From NCBI RefSeq assembly GCF_035083965.1, contig NC_089737.1:14125029-14189028 (forward strand): a stretch of 64,000 nucleotides of DNA, given 5' to 3'. The stretch comes from Branchiostoma lanceolatum (Eukaryota; Chordata; Leptocardii; Amphioxiformes; Branchiostomatidae). The translations under genes were made by a program, and so were the position numbers. Within the stretch, counting starts at the first letter, position 1, and each line of letters begins with the position of its first letter. A model generated the notes under the pieces. The model was not told where the DNA came from and searched no databases. It worked only from the letters and a program-made list of their open reading frames with translations. This document shows, in pieces, positions 1 to 11,599 of the stretch.

Positions 1-2597
1 CTGGCTTATTTCTCCTCTCTTCAATTAAGCAACAGAAGATTCGACTAGTACTGCAGAGGCGCAGGAGGTACGTCTGAAAGGTGTGGTATAGATCTGCGCG
101 CGGTGCTATGTCTTAGGCTTAGCTAAATCTTTTTAAATGTTTTGTAGTTAACTCCAGCAGCCCGTAGGTCGCCTATTGACCTTCCTTGCATACCGGACTA
201 CCCTTGCATACTATTCACTCTACTTGGCCGATTTATGCTATTTTCCCAGCGATCCGCGGAGCCTGGTAGAGGCTAAACTCCAGGGCTTCTGAGTTCTTTC
301 TTCGTCTTTCGTTGATAAGGTTGTTGTCCGCTCGTTGTGTCAGTTAAAGTTTGAAGGGGGCTTGGGGCTGTAGGTAGATACTTAGACTCAACCCCGGGGT
401 CAGTCTGATCATGATAGATGTATATCTTATATCTAGAGTGTTGCTATGTCATAGACTTAGCTATAAAAAGTCCAGGGCCTCTTTCTTCGTCTTCGGGTGA
501 TATGGTTCGTTCCCACTCGCTGCGCTGAGGTTAAATCTTGTTTTTAACCCCGCCATTTTGTTTCCAAGGTCGTCTGCAAATTCCAGTCACGCTGTTCGCA
601 TTGTTTGCGTATCTTAGAAAAGTTAACGTACATTAAGACGTTACATTTATCTGGTTCTATTTCTTATGTCTCTTATGTTCAACAATTAGAAAACATTATT
701 GCCAAACGACTGGATAAGACTCAAAAACACATGGGAAAGTGGGAAAGAATATATACTGTCCTTTCGACATAAATCATTCTTGTCATTATGTAATTGATTA
801 CATTTGTGATCATATATTATTGTTTCCCGGTTTTATGTATCAGTTTTGTGATTTCATATGTGTTTCACTTATTTTGTATATGTGCCATGTTCTTTATATT
901 TCTTTGTTATTTTGAAAATTAATAAAAAGAATGAGAAACAAGATTGGCAACATAAAAAAATGTTGCCATGGCGACGGTGGTGTCTGTTAATGTTTTCGTT
1001 TTTAGCCAACATGCAAATAAGGACCTCGCATAAATCATATCAGTCGATCACCTTCTCTACCAAAATAACACAAGTTGTCCAATGTATGAAAATCTTGTTT
1101 TCACAAAAAATACATTGTACCATTTCCTCATAAATTATGTAAATGAGGCCCTCTATGCAAGATTTGTGTCTAGTAGTGGCCACATTTACTTAACTTCCAA
1201 ATGGTGCAAAAATGAAATCCCTATCTTTACCACTATGGATTTATAGTATTTCATCATTAATTATGCAAATTAAGTATCAATTTGCATAATTGATTTGCAT
1301 AATCTATCGATATCTATCTCTTTCTCAGTTACATATGTCATGTGTTTGAGAGTCCTATAATAGAATTCAGCTGATTTATTAACTGTCCTCATTAATTATG
1401 CATATCAGATATTGATTTGCATAATTGGCATATGATTATGTAAATCATCACTTAAGCTATCTATACACCAAAAATTATGATGATCCGGCATCCCCTTCTT
1501 GTGTTATTCTCTTTCAAAGTTTGAGTCAAAATCAGCTCCTGCAGTTCCAAAAAAGCCGCTTGGGGGTCCAAATCTACAGGACATATTTTCCTAACAAAGA
1601 GCTATCCACCACTAAAAAATCATGACTATAGCATGTTCAGAAGACGAGATTTGAAAAGTGAAAGTTCCCCTGCAGTACCATAGAAAGTCGCTAGGGGGCC
1701 CAAAATCCAATCATTACAAAGTCTCCCACAGACTTACCCACCTACAAAATATGAAGACAATACATCCAGGCATTCTTGAGTTATCGTCCCATGGACTTTC
1801 ACATTCCTGTACAATTCCTAGAATTCTTGCAAACTGCACACAATATAGTAGAAATTTGGCTCACCCCTGAGGCGTCGCCAAAAAAGGTTAACGTAAACGT
1901 ATATTGACAGTATTACCTATTCTTCAAGCAGAGGCTAGGCTCCCAATTGTTTTGGACGTCTTTTAGGTGTTTCGTTGAACTTTCTCTTTTGTCAGATTTT
2001 CTTTGTGCGCCAGTGCTGTGACACAATTGAAAAGCTGGAAAAATAGAAAGTCCAACAAAACACGTAAAACGACGTCCAGAATAAGCCAGAGCCTAACCTC
2101 TGCTTGGAGAGTAACGTTGCGTAATACCCTGCTCTACTGTCTTTGACAAACATGCACTTTGACACCCTTACACACCACAGTGACTGTACTACATGCTCAT
2201 TTTTCACTCGGTTGCTGAGATTTTTAGTTTTTATCAGACCGCTTTGGCGGACTGAAAAAAATGCAGTAGGTTGGCCAAATATGGGTAATATTTCATCAGA
2301 GGACCTGCCTGGGCATTGGACTACAGATTTGTCAGCCGAAGTTGCATGAGCAGGAAAATACACGGACAGAATTAGCTGGAAATTCACAATTTTGAATTAA
2401 GCAAGAGATTTCTAGAATATCACCGGGGTTGGAGATCTCCGACTACTGTTGGTTAGAGTGATCTTTATAAACTTAGAACTTTGACAGTAGTCTAGATAAC
2501 TATTTTTGATTCCCATGTATTCCCATGTACTTGTTTGTCTGCAATTAGCCTTCGGGCATGAACTTGCAATAAAGTTATTTATCTTCAATTTCCACAG
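1..2597. other. gene-free, repeat-rich left flank
   Basis: I see no exon with homology here. The stretch 940-1880 is AT-rich and carries degenerate pieces of the dispersed element that is complete at 10349-11475: repeated AATTATGCAAAT-like motifs and phrases shared with 19600-20400 and 32690-32960. The phrase at 255-290 (gcctggtagaggctaaa) recurs near 55265. A foldback element sits at 1921-2111. The short reading frames are not supported as genes. A 5' untranslated exon of the downstream AKR gene could lie here, because the first coding exon is preceded by an acceptor-like AG at 2597. Confidence 0.6.
1921..2111. mobile_element. foldback MITE, CTCCAAGCAGA-type ends
   Basis: The ends are inverted copies: the left end reads cttcaagcagaggctaggct and the right end is the complement of aggttaggctctggc followed by ctgcttggag. 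The arms stay complementary for roughly 75 bases (tggacgtc...tttct on the left against gaaagtcc...gacgtcca on the right). Related ends occur at 18071-18187, 26287-26431 and 62704-62793, so this is a dispersed non-autonomous DNA element family. Confidence 0.7.
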
Positions 2598-2623
2598 ATA
2601 TACAGCGAGGCACGACTGGAAAG

Positions 2624-5600
2624 ATGACCTGTCCTGCGGTGAAACTGTCGACTGGAGCGTCCATGCCTCAGGTCGGGCTGGGGACATGGCAGGTAACTAC
2701 TACTAATAATAATAATGACCTTTATTGTACATCCATGCCCTGTCGGGCTAAGTACAGGCATACAGATACAAAACTAATGAACATATAATGACACTAATAG
2801 GCCTTCTAATACTAATCTAAAACATTGGTTCTAAAACTACTATATAATGCAGTACATGCGTTGGGCCTCTTCTCGTCTCTGTGTGATGTTAGATATATAG
2901 GCTGACATGGATTTGTTTGATATAGTATGGTCAAAATGAATAAGAAAAGTGCATTTTTGATACTACACTCCCTTTCCTCACAATGATTCTGATTAAAGAC
3001 AAAAAAATTAAAAGTGACACACGTTATACAATCAAAACCCGGACGGTTGGAAGGTTGATGGGACCTGGTGTAGAACGCAATGTCAAGTTTGCATAATTCT
3101 TACACTTAAATTCCCTCTTCCCTTTACAGTCAAAAGAGAACGAGTGTTATGAGGCGGTTAAGGCGGCACTGGAGGCGGGGTACCGCCACATCGACACGGC
3201 CGAACTCTACCAGAACGAGAAGGAAATCGGACGCGCTCTCAAGGAGAAGATGGACGCTGGGGTGGCAAGGGAGGAAATCTTCGTCGTGAGCAAGGTGCGT
3301 GGCATTATATCGTATCATTGCATTGTGTGCGCGTGAATGAGTGTGTATGTGTGTTTGTTTGTTTGTGTATGAGTGTGTTTGTGTGAGGGTGTGTATGCGT
3401 GTTTGTGTATGTGTGTGTGTGAGCTGTATATATATATATGTTGTGCTGATAATGATTATACCACAATGCCCACAGCTGTGGAACACCAGGCACCACCCTG
3501 ATGATGTCCTGCCCGCCTGCCAGAAGAGTCTTGACGACCTTGGGCTGAAGTACCTGGACTTGTACCTCATGCACCTCCCTATTCCTTGGGCTGTAAGTAC
3601 TGATATGCCTCTCTTAAGCCCCCTCTCACTGGACTCGCGGCACGCTGGCGGCGTCGCTGCGGCCGATCGATATTGAGAAAGCATTCAACTAATTTCATCG
3701 ACAAAAGCGAATCATTTTAAGCTTTGTGTGTTTTGTTGTCTTTTTGGTCATACTTGTACGTTTTGAATGATATTCCCATTATAAATTCGAGGGTAACACG
3801 AATCCAGTTTAGGGCGCAGCGACGCCGCCAGTGTGTCACAGCGACGCCGCCAGCGTGACGCGGGTCCAGTGAGAGGGGGGGCTTTAGGAGAGCAGAGGAA
3901 AGGGGGCGATCGAAATTGCCACGCTCATTTTGTTCTTTGTTTGTGTCTTCATTCAATTTTGTAACCTTATATCTTTACCACATTCAATATTGGTCTTTTT
4001 CATAAACAAGCATCACAGTGAAATTCAATGATAAGTTTTCCTACCCTTTGTACAGCGTTTGATCATAAAGATCGACTTTGTATAAAGCTTGCAATAGCAG
4101 TTTTATTGCTTGAATACATTTGTCTTTATGTGCAAATACAGCCAAAGTTATGAAATGTCCCAAAATTCTATGTTCAAACTTCAGTTGTTGAATTTGGTTA
4201 ATGGCTTACTTGAACTTTTATCCATTTTATTTATAATTAGAGAATTTGTGGCGTAATGGATAGAACACCCGACTGTCAAACAAGGGGAGCCGAGTTCGAA
4301 CCCGGGCTGCCCCAGACATGCGCCCCGACGTTGTGCCCTTGGGAAAGGCACTTTACACGACTTTCCTCACTCCACCCTGTGTCAAAATGGGTACCTGACT
4401 TCGGTTAGGGAGGTAAACGGCGGTGGAAGGAGAGGGATGGGCTCCGCCTTCCAATACCATGCCCTAGACACAGTGAGTAACAACCCACTGCCCCTATAGC
4501 TACGGCCCCAAAAAGGCTACGGTACCTTTTTACCTTACTTGAACTTTTATCCATTTTAGAGAGGAGACAACTTGCTGCCCCTCAACGAAGACGGCAAGGC
4601 GGAGCATTTCGATGTCCACTTCATGGAGACCTGGAAGGTACATTCATCGACTTCTTTTATGGCAAAGTGATTTTGCTTTTAATTCCTTGACCCTAGATGG
4701 CTTATAGACTCTTGTGATAACACACATTGTCTACATTTTGCAACTTGGGGCGTAAAAAAGGAGGCTAGTCAGCGCACTCTGATATTCTAACACTATGATA
4801 GATCTACTTTACAATCTATCAGTATTATTCTGACATCATGTCAGCACCTGTTTAGCTTTTGCTTTGTTATGTGTGATGTACATGGCGTTGTAAAATGTTA
4901 GTGTACCACCTTGACATTGGTAATGTTTTGTCTTAGGTGATAGCGATAAAAAGAATATTCCGACGTTTGCAGAATATCGTAAGTATCACCACAACACCGG
5001 TACAGTTAAGGAAATGTATAAACGTCCTGGCAAAGACACTTCGCCAGACGTTTGTGTAGGAAGGGGTTTACGGAAAAAGATAAAAGAGACTCCTTTTTCA
5101 TTTTCGTATCTTGTCCAGTCTGATTATGAAAATGTTTTTTTTTCAGGCCATGGAGAATCTGTTGGATGCAGGACTGGTGAAGGCCATTGGTGTGTCCAAC
5201 TTCAACATCTCACAGATGGAGGAGGTTCTGACCAATGGGAAGATCAAACCAGCTGTCAATCAGGTAAGCTCCGCCCAGAGTTTTACCTTATAAGGCCATA
5301 TCAATTTAGTTTGAAGGTTCTGACCAATGGGAGGATCAAACGAGCTGTCAATCAAGTAAGCTCCGTCCAGAAATTTTACCTTATAGGGTCCCTTTAGTTT
5401 ACTTTGAAGGTTTTGACCAATGAGGGGGGGGGGGGATCAAACCAGCTGTAGATCAAATAGGTTTGCTACAAAAATGCAGTCTCTTTAGATATCAGCATAA
5501 TTTGATAATTCCTTGCAAACTATTGCTCAATTCATAACATTGTTTAACTTCATTCCGAGCAGTTCTATGTAATCGTTTGAATTGTTTGATGATTTAGTAC

Positions 5601-8600
5601 AATGGATCGCTTGCTTTTGTTTTCTACATTTTCCTGTGACATTTTTCCACAGATTGAGAGTCATCCGTATCTGACGTGCAACCGAATGTTGGAGTTCTGC
5701 AAGGAGAACGGAGTTGTGATGACAGCTTATTGTCCGCTGGGCGCTCCAGGGTAATACAAGTCAAGTTTTCCTAAATGCATTTTCGCCATTTATATTGTCG
5801 TCCCATGTTACATGTAATTGATACATTTCAATCAGGAGCAATTGTTAGAGTCATGTAAGCATTCGTAATTGCTTTGACTTTGACTTAGTTCAAATTCTAT
5901 ACGATGTACCTATTGTTTTTTTGTACGCTTCATATTGTCTTAGTGCTAGCGATGAAGTCTGTTTTCTTCTCCCTTGTAACAATTCTTCAGTTAGACCACT
6001 AACGTCGACAAAGAAACATCCTTCTTAAACCATTAAGGTGTCTATTGCGCTGGCATACGCCCTGTACATTCCTCAGATATTCTAAATCTGATTGCACATA
6101 CATGTAGCAAAAAGTATGGCTTGCATAGTGTCCTTTTTTTCATCGAATGCTTTTGTTACGACTTGTAGCATCTAGTTTTCCTCACATTTGGCCACTTTTT
6201 GTCTTTGCCAATCCAGTGGAAATGGTATTGCTGACCACGGGTTTGCTGTGTTGGAAGACCCTGAACTCAAGAAAATCGCCGAGAATCACGGGAAGACAGT
6301 TGCGCAGGTATTGGATCTCATCTTAATTCGCATATTTGAATCTTGAAAACACAATAGTAAGTCATAACTAAACTTTAATTCATATTCCAGAAGCTTTTAT
6401 TCCTTTCGTCCCAGCAATGTCAGCATTAAAAAGTCATCATTTAGACTTTTTGTCATGTTAAAATCCGTCTGTAAAATTCTAGTTACATTACGGTGTATGC
6501 TACTGACGGATATCACACGATTAATAAAAAAAGCAAGCAAACAATATCACCTTACCTGTACTTATTCATTAATTTATCTATATTCATCTGTATAATACCG
6601 TGCTCTTGACATAGCATTGCCCCTACGGCCTCAAAAGGATATGGGACCACCTGTACCATATTCATTTATTGTTTGCTTCAACTTTTCAAGCTCAAAAGCC
6701 CATACACACATCTACACATCTAAAAGTAACAACGGCAATACCTTCACTTGAAAGTTCATCTGTCATGTGTTGGTAGAAGTCATTTTGAATCAAGGTTTAA
6801 CTGTAATTGCCAACACAAAAATTGGACTTACCCAAATTTTCGACTGGTTTGCTAGAGTCTTTGTCAAGGAATGAACAATCCACTGAACGGCAATACCTAC
6901 AGTGCATGTATCTACAATAGTAGTGGTAGTAGTAAACATTTATTTTCCTTGGAAGGCCCTGTCGGCCAGTACATATACATATATACATGTCCGTTAACTT
7001 ATGCCAGCACGGTGTGGGATGGTGCCAGTATGGTACATATTCAGAGGTTGCAAAGAATGCAGAATAAAGTAAGTAAGCTAATTCTAGGTCTCCAGCCAAA
7101 AACCCCTACTGCACATATGCACATGCTTCTTGGTTGGAAGGATGTTATGGGTATCCACAAAACACACAAACTTCTGACAGTCTACAGATCTTTACATAAC
7201 ATGTTGCCAGAACACATGAACGAACTCTTTGTGACCTGCCGCGAGAGTATCATGTATAAACACGACGTGTACCTGTTCCAGGTGTGCCTGCGCTGGCAGG
7301 TGCAGAGGGGCGTGGTCGTCATCCCGAAGAGCCTCAGGGCCGCCAGGATGGTCGAGAACTCGCAGGTAAGCATTAGCCTGGAATCCATACCCTCGGTGCC
7401 TCCCCGATATCTCTACGGCACTGTGAGTGACCCTCACCCGCCCAGACAGCTTAGCCCGCTCGGGGTGTTGTTTACGGCCTTGGATTAATTAGCTTGGCAC
7501 TCTAGGGGCGGCGGAAAAGTAGGAAGGCAGCGGAAGTGGGGTGTAGCGGAAGTAGGATGGCAGCCAGAGGTAGAAAGGCCATCAGAAACTGACTGGCCCG
7601 GTAAAACACCACTAAGCCGACCCTAGAGACTGGGACCAGGCTAGGCAAGCATATATGCATTACATGATGATACCTGAACCAACTTTCGCTCTACCACATG
7701 TTGTATGTTGTACAATGTATATGTAATGATATATATGTTGTTAGAGTTATTAGGACTTAAGTGATTGTGTATCTCTGTTGTATCTAACCCTTACGTCATG
7801 ATCTCAATAAAAAAATGCCTTGTGCCGATTTGAGACTCTAAGGTTTGTTTGTTTGTTTGTTTGTTTGAACCTTTGTTTATTCATGATAAGCTCAAATCGG
7901 CACGCAGGCCGCTTTTCATTGAGGTCATGAGGGAAGAGGTAAGGGTCAGATACAATATAACAGAGATACACAGTCATTTGAGTCCTAATAACTCTATCAA
8001 CATAAATCATTACATGTTAAGCATGTGATGCATTGGATGATGATACCTGAACCAACTTTCGCTCTACCATATGTTTTATGTTGTACCAAGTATGTGTTAT
8101 ACGATGTTTATGTAATGATATATATGTTGATAGAGTTATTTGGGCGTAAATGACTGTGAATCTCTTTTATATTTAACCTGGCCCTTACCCCTTCCCTCAT
8201 GGCCTCAATGAAAAGCAGCATGTGTGCCGATTTGAGATTCTCATGAATTAACAAAGATTCAAACATACAAACCTAAATCTTATGTTTAGACTTCTGCACA
8301 CCATTTAATGGTTAAGCTCACTGGGAACTTTCGAGATGCGACGGCCTCTATGTTCAATAGCTAGTACACTACGTGTAAGGACGAAAATGTTGCTTTTTGC
8401 GATCGGTCTTATTTGAGACATATTTTAGGATGGTTCAGTGCGTTAATGAAGTTCATATGTCACAAGCAGAATGTATCTCACCATTTCACTTCAGGAGAAA
8501 ATGATCTTTCACATTTAGATATGCATAAAATTCTTAATACAGTGCCATGCATATGTTTGACTAGATGTTACTTTGGAATAGATGCAAAAGTAGCCAAAGT

Positions 8601-9217
8601 GTATCAGAGGAGCTATAACCACCTATCTGCATCATTCTAGTTTATGTATGTATGTATGTTGGAAATAAATGTCTGTATGTTGTTTTCCCATGCATCAGAT
8701 CTTTGACTTCGAGTTGAGCGCTGGTGACGTGGAGACCATCAATAACCTGAACCGGGACGGGCGAGTTTACAAGTGGGAGTGGTAAGTTAACGATTAGTTA
8801 ATGATAATCAGTGAGTTAGTTGTTAAGGGTTCATCGGCATTTTTCTCTTTCTTTCATGATAGATTGCCACTTGAATCATTAATCCAATAACGGTTTAAAA
8901 GGGGGTAGCTGTACATTAGAGGGCTAGCTGACTGTCAAGCTATATATATATTCTTCATGGTTCGTTTACGCTATTCCTTGATCATCTATAGCTAATTGCA
9001 GCAACTTATGTATATCTTATCTAACTTTGAGACATCTATGCTTTCGGTCAAATCGGCCTTTTCAAGAATAGAATAGTTTAGAACATTATATGTTGGAAGG
9101 GCAGCGTATTAACCTCATTGCTTTGTATACTTCATTGTCATTTAAGATATTCTAACCCTTCTTTGTCGTTCTAGGAGCAAGGATCACCCACAGTGGCCCT
9201 TCAATGAAAAGTTCTGA
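2624..9217 (+). CDS. aldo-keto reductase family 1-like (AKR), complete, 10 exons
   Basis: This is an NADPH-dependent cytosolic reductase of carbonyls and aldehydes with a TIM-barrel fold. Coding exons are 2624-2692, 3130-3294, 3476-3592, 4560-4637, 5147-5263, 5653-5750, 6217-6307, 7282-7365, 8699-8781 and 9175-9217. All have GT/AG borders and consistent phases and give 314 residues, the usual AKR1 size. The start is the ATG in [16 protein letters not shown], which matches the family N-terminus. The catalytic tetrad is visible: D45 and Y50 (in [10 protein letters not shown]), K78 (VVSK) and H111 (LYLMH). The signature [12 protein letters not shown] is in exon 5, and IPKS, which contributes to NADPH binding in the family, is in exon 8. 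The C-terminus is WPFNEKF. An AATAAA lies at 9552. An acceptor-like AG at 2597 suggests an upstream non-coding exon. Substrate cannot be told. A paralogue starts at 60771. Confidence 0.95.
2707..2765 (-). repeat. short retroelement 3'-end remnant
   Basis: The phrase taataataataatgacctttattgtacat followed by tgccctgtcggg resembles the tract at 6930-6975 (agtagtaaacatttattttc then gccctgtcggcc). Both look like reverse-oriented 3' ends of LINE or SINE copies. They lie in AKR introns. Confidence 0.35.
3320..3425. repeat. GT-rich microsatellite
   Basis: Imperfect (GT)n with GTTT interruptions in AKR intron 2. Open frames across it, such as the Cys/Val-rich one on + and the His/Thr-rich one on -, are artefacts of the repeat. 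Confidence 0.85.
3614..3887. mobile_element. MITE with about 45-base terminal inverted repeats
   Basis: The left end ttaagccccctctcactgga continues into ctcgcggcacgctggcggcgtcgctg. The right end is its inverse: cagcgacgccgccagcgtg, then cgggtccagtgagagg, then ggggctttag. It lies in AKR intron 3. A related half is at 43440-43500 in an AGMO1 intron (cttaagcccctgtctcacat, then gcggcacgttggcg). Confidence 0.75.
4245..4535 (+). mobile_element. tRNA-derived SINE
   Basis: The copy has a tRNA-like head with an A-box-like gtggcgtaatggatag and a B box GAGTTCGAACC at 4292-4302. Then comes the shared body: gtgcccttgggaaaggcac, then tttacacgactttcctcac, then gggtacctgacttcgg. Copies with the same body are at 23020-23378 (+), 38040-38165 (+) and 59052-59400 (-). 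It sits in AKR intron 3, so it is not a functional tRNA gene. Confidence 0.8.
5219..5460 (+). repeat. three tandem copies of the AKR exon 5 end plus donor
   Basis: The real exon 5 end (gaggttctgaccaatggga ... gctgtcaatcag, then gtaagctccg) is followed, at a period of about 92 bases, by a second copy at 5313-5400 and a third, decayed copy at 5406-5460. The second copy has a usable donor-like gtaagctccg. The third has a poly-G run and no good donor. Neither copy has an acceptor of its own in front, so they look like by-products of a tandem duplication rather than exons. Confidence 0.8.
6985..7260 (+). mobile_element. LINE reverse-transcriptase C-terminal remnant
   Basis: The translation contains ASTVWDGA, then [18 protein letters not shown], then [19 protein letters not shown] and LHNMLPEHM. 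This is the typical C-terminal part of non-LTR retrotransposon reverse transcriptases (LQ-x-QN, LGW, H-K-x-x-x-x-Y motifs). Only this fragment is present; no palm-domain catalytic motif is seen. It ends about 25 bases before AKR exon 8 and is open in the same frame as that exon. Confidence 0.7.
7374..7643. mobile_element. MITE-like repeat with TAGCCTGG ends
   Basis: It starts TAGCCTGGAATCC and ends GGGACCAGGCTA, an inverted repeat of the first bases, and begins 8 bases after AKR exon 8. The internal phrase acccgcccagacag also occurs in a shorter copy at 60545-60634 with the same TAGCCTGG / CCAGGCTA ends. Confidence 0.5.
7650..8270. repeat. three copies of one repeat end (two direct, one inverted)
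   Basis: 7665-7840 and 8035-8260 are direct copies: gatgatacctgaaccaact, then ttcgctctacca, then gtaatgatatatatgttg and gtgccgatttgag. 7865-8015 is the same sequence inverted. Each direct copy has an A-rich stretch near its end, as at retroelement 3' ends. They lie in AKR intron 8. Confidence 0.65.
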
Positions 9218-11599
9218 ACAGCCAAGAGCATAACACAATACTGAACAAGAGCTGCAGATGACGAGAACTAATACAAATGATGATTCTGTATTGCTTAAGG
9301 CTTTCTAATGTACTTACCTGTAATAGTAATAGCTGCACTGATTACTGTTTGAGGCAACTGTCTGTAACCTGCATTACATTACAAACGTTATTTCGAGTAC
9401 CAAGTGGTTGTAAGCATGGTTATTGCAAAAATGACACATAATTTTCCTTTAGATTATTATTCTTCGCATAATTCATTACACATAAAGAACGCTTTATTGA
9501 CACGATAGTGCAGGGGCTTACATGAGCTCTTCTGCAATAATAATCAAGGCAAATAAAATCAGCCTAAGTAATGGAAATTATGTAAAGTTTCATTTCATTT
9601 CAAGCCTTAAGTTAATCTCGATAGCTAGTTCGGACATACAGCCGCTTTTCAACAACCCCGAGTAATGGCAGAGTTTCTTACATTATCTCACAATCATGTA
9701 ATCGACTCAAGATGCACAACAGATTTTCAATTGAAAGTCTACTCGGCTACTAGGTTATGCATGGTGAAAGTAAAGGATATTGTGAAGTCAAATCACTATA
9801 TGTTCTGTCCTTTATATGCATTGATTCATAATGCTATTTACATATCAAACAACAGAGATTACACATCATTTGCAACAATTCTGTCTACTTAGCAAAATTT
9901 GCTCATCATTGGAATTGAATGGAAAACTATGTAAGTACACGCCATCAACACACGCCGTCAATACACACTGATTCACTATCCCTATCGTTACATGTATATT
10001 ATTGTATACCTTATTCTATTTGGTACATAAATACAAGCATTCCGGAACTCATTCTGTATGTACATCTATCGACCATGAATCGGTTCATAAGTCGTTGTCA
10101 CGTCATAATATTGAAAATTGATTGAAACAGCTGTGTGCATTATCATTCCATACTCAAAAGAAAACAGAGGTTGATACGAAACATCACTTAAAAGAAACTG
10201 GCAGAGCATTTTTTTTTCTACACACTCGGATGACTTTGCTTGCGTTGGGCAGAATCGTTCCAGCCAACACAACTATGTTCTAGCACATAAGCTGCATTCT
10301 ATCTTGCCACATATCGAAAGTAAAGTAAACGTTTAGTACTGTAATTATTACCTTCGCCGAGAAGGTTATGCAGAGGGTAGCGTTAATGTGTTTGTGTGTG
10401 TGTGTGTTTGTAACCAACGGCATAACTCAAGAAGGCTTGGATGGATTGTTTTGATATTTGGAAGGTGGGCAGGTCTTGATGAGACATGGAAATGATTAGA
10501 TTTTGGGTGCCCCAGCGGCTTGTTACGGTACTGCAGCGGAACTTCCTGTTTTGATATCTCGTGTTCTGGACATGCTATGGTCCTGATTTTTGAGTGGTAG
10601 ATAGGTCTTTGGACAGAGAGTAAGTGGTATAGGTTTTGGCCCCCTAGCGGCTTTTTTGGAACTGCAGGAGCAGGTTTTGCTTCAGATTTTGAAAGGGAAT
10701 AAATAACTCAAGAAGGGCTTGATGGATGGTCATGATTTTGAGTAAGTAGATAACTTGAGTGATGATGTACATGATTAGACATTAATTATGCAAATCAGCA
10801 TGAAATTTGCATAATTAATTAGGAAAGTTTATACAGCTGCCAAATTCCATGATAGGACTCTCAAACATGTGACATATATAACTGAGAAAGAGAAAAATAT
10901 TAATAGATATCAACTATGCAAATAAGGACCTCATTTGCATAAGAAATTAGAAAATACTATAACTGAAGATGGGCTTGATGGATGTTCATGATTTTTGGTA
11001 TGTAGATAGCTTAGGTGATACTTTGCATGATTGGACGATAATCATGCAAATCAGATTCTAATTTGCATAATTAATGAGACAATTAAAAAAAATGCTGTGT
11101 TCCATGATATGACTATTCAAATATGTGACATTTGTAACTGAGGAAGAGAAGAAGGTTGATAGATAGAAAATATGCAATTGTAGGCCTAATTTGCATAATT
11201 AATGAGAAACTACTAGAATTCCATACAGGTAAATGATGGCAATTTCATACTTCTGGCATTTGGAAGTTATGTGAATGTGAACATCGTTGAATCAAATTAT
11301 GCTAATAAGGAACTCATTTGCATAATTGATTACATCTGTTTGCATAACCTTTTTAAGCTCATACTTTGAACAACTTCTGTTATTTGAGTGAAGACGATCA
11401 ACTGGTATGATTTCTAATTGATGAGAAACACTCCTAATACGTCAGCCATATAGGTTAAAATCATTTGGCGAAGGTATGAGGTCGTGGAGCTCTAGTTGTT
11501 GTTGCAGAATTGCCAGACATGCTCTCAGCAGATCGAATACTCTCGGCAGATCAATGTTACATATTCAATAACTTGTTGGCAGCAGGAACACAATAACCT
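9218..11599. other. intergenic, tail-to-tail between AKR and DED-GBP
   Basis: It holds the AKR 3' untranslated region (AATAAA at 9552), the complete dispersed element at 10349-11475 and otherwise AT-rich sequence with no supported coding region. Confidence 0.6.
10349..11475 (+). mobile_element. 1.1-kb non-autonomous element with TACCTTCGCC inverted ends (copy A)
   Basis: It begins TACCTTCGCCGAGAAGGT and ends GGCGAAGGTA, a perfect 10-base terminal inverted repeat. The interior has four or so related blocks with AATTATGCAAAT and TTTGCATAATTA palindromes, and phrases such as gctcctgcagt/actgcaggagc. No coding capacity is seen. A second full-length copy in the opposite orientation is at 19368-20425. 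Degraded pieces lie at 940-1880, 17720-18250, 20660-21240, 22805-22860, 32690-32960 and 40905-40920. Confidence 0.75.

Noticed and set aside
1992-2387. 131-residue frame on -
   Set aside because: It overlaps a foldback MITE and shows no domain pattern or splice-consistent partner.
3305-3684. Open frames rich in Cys/Val or His/Thr on both strands
   Set aside because: They come from the GT-rich microsatellite in AKR intron 2. The real coding sequence here is AKR exon 3 on +.
6871-7488. 205-residue open frame as a separate gene
   Set aside because: It is a LINE fragment fused by chance to AKR exon 8 and a following repeat; it starts inside a retroelement end.
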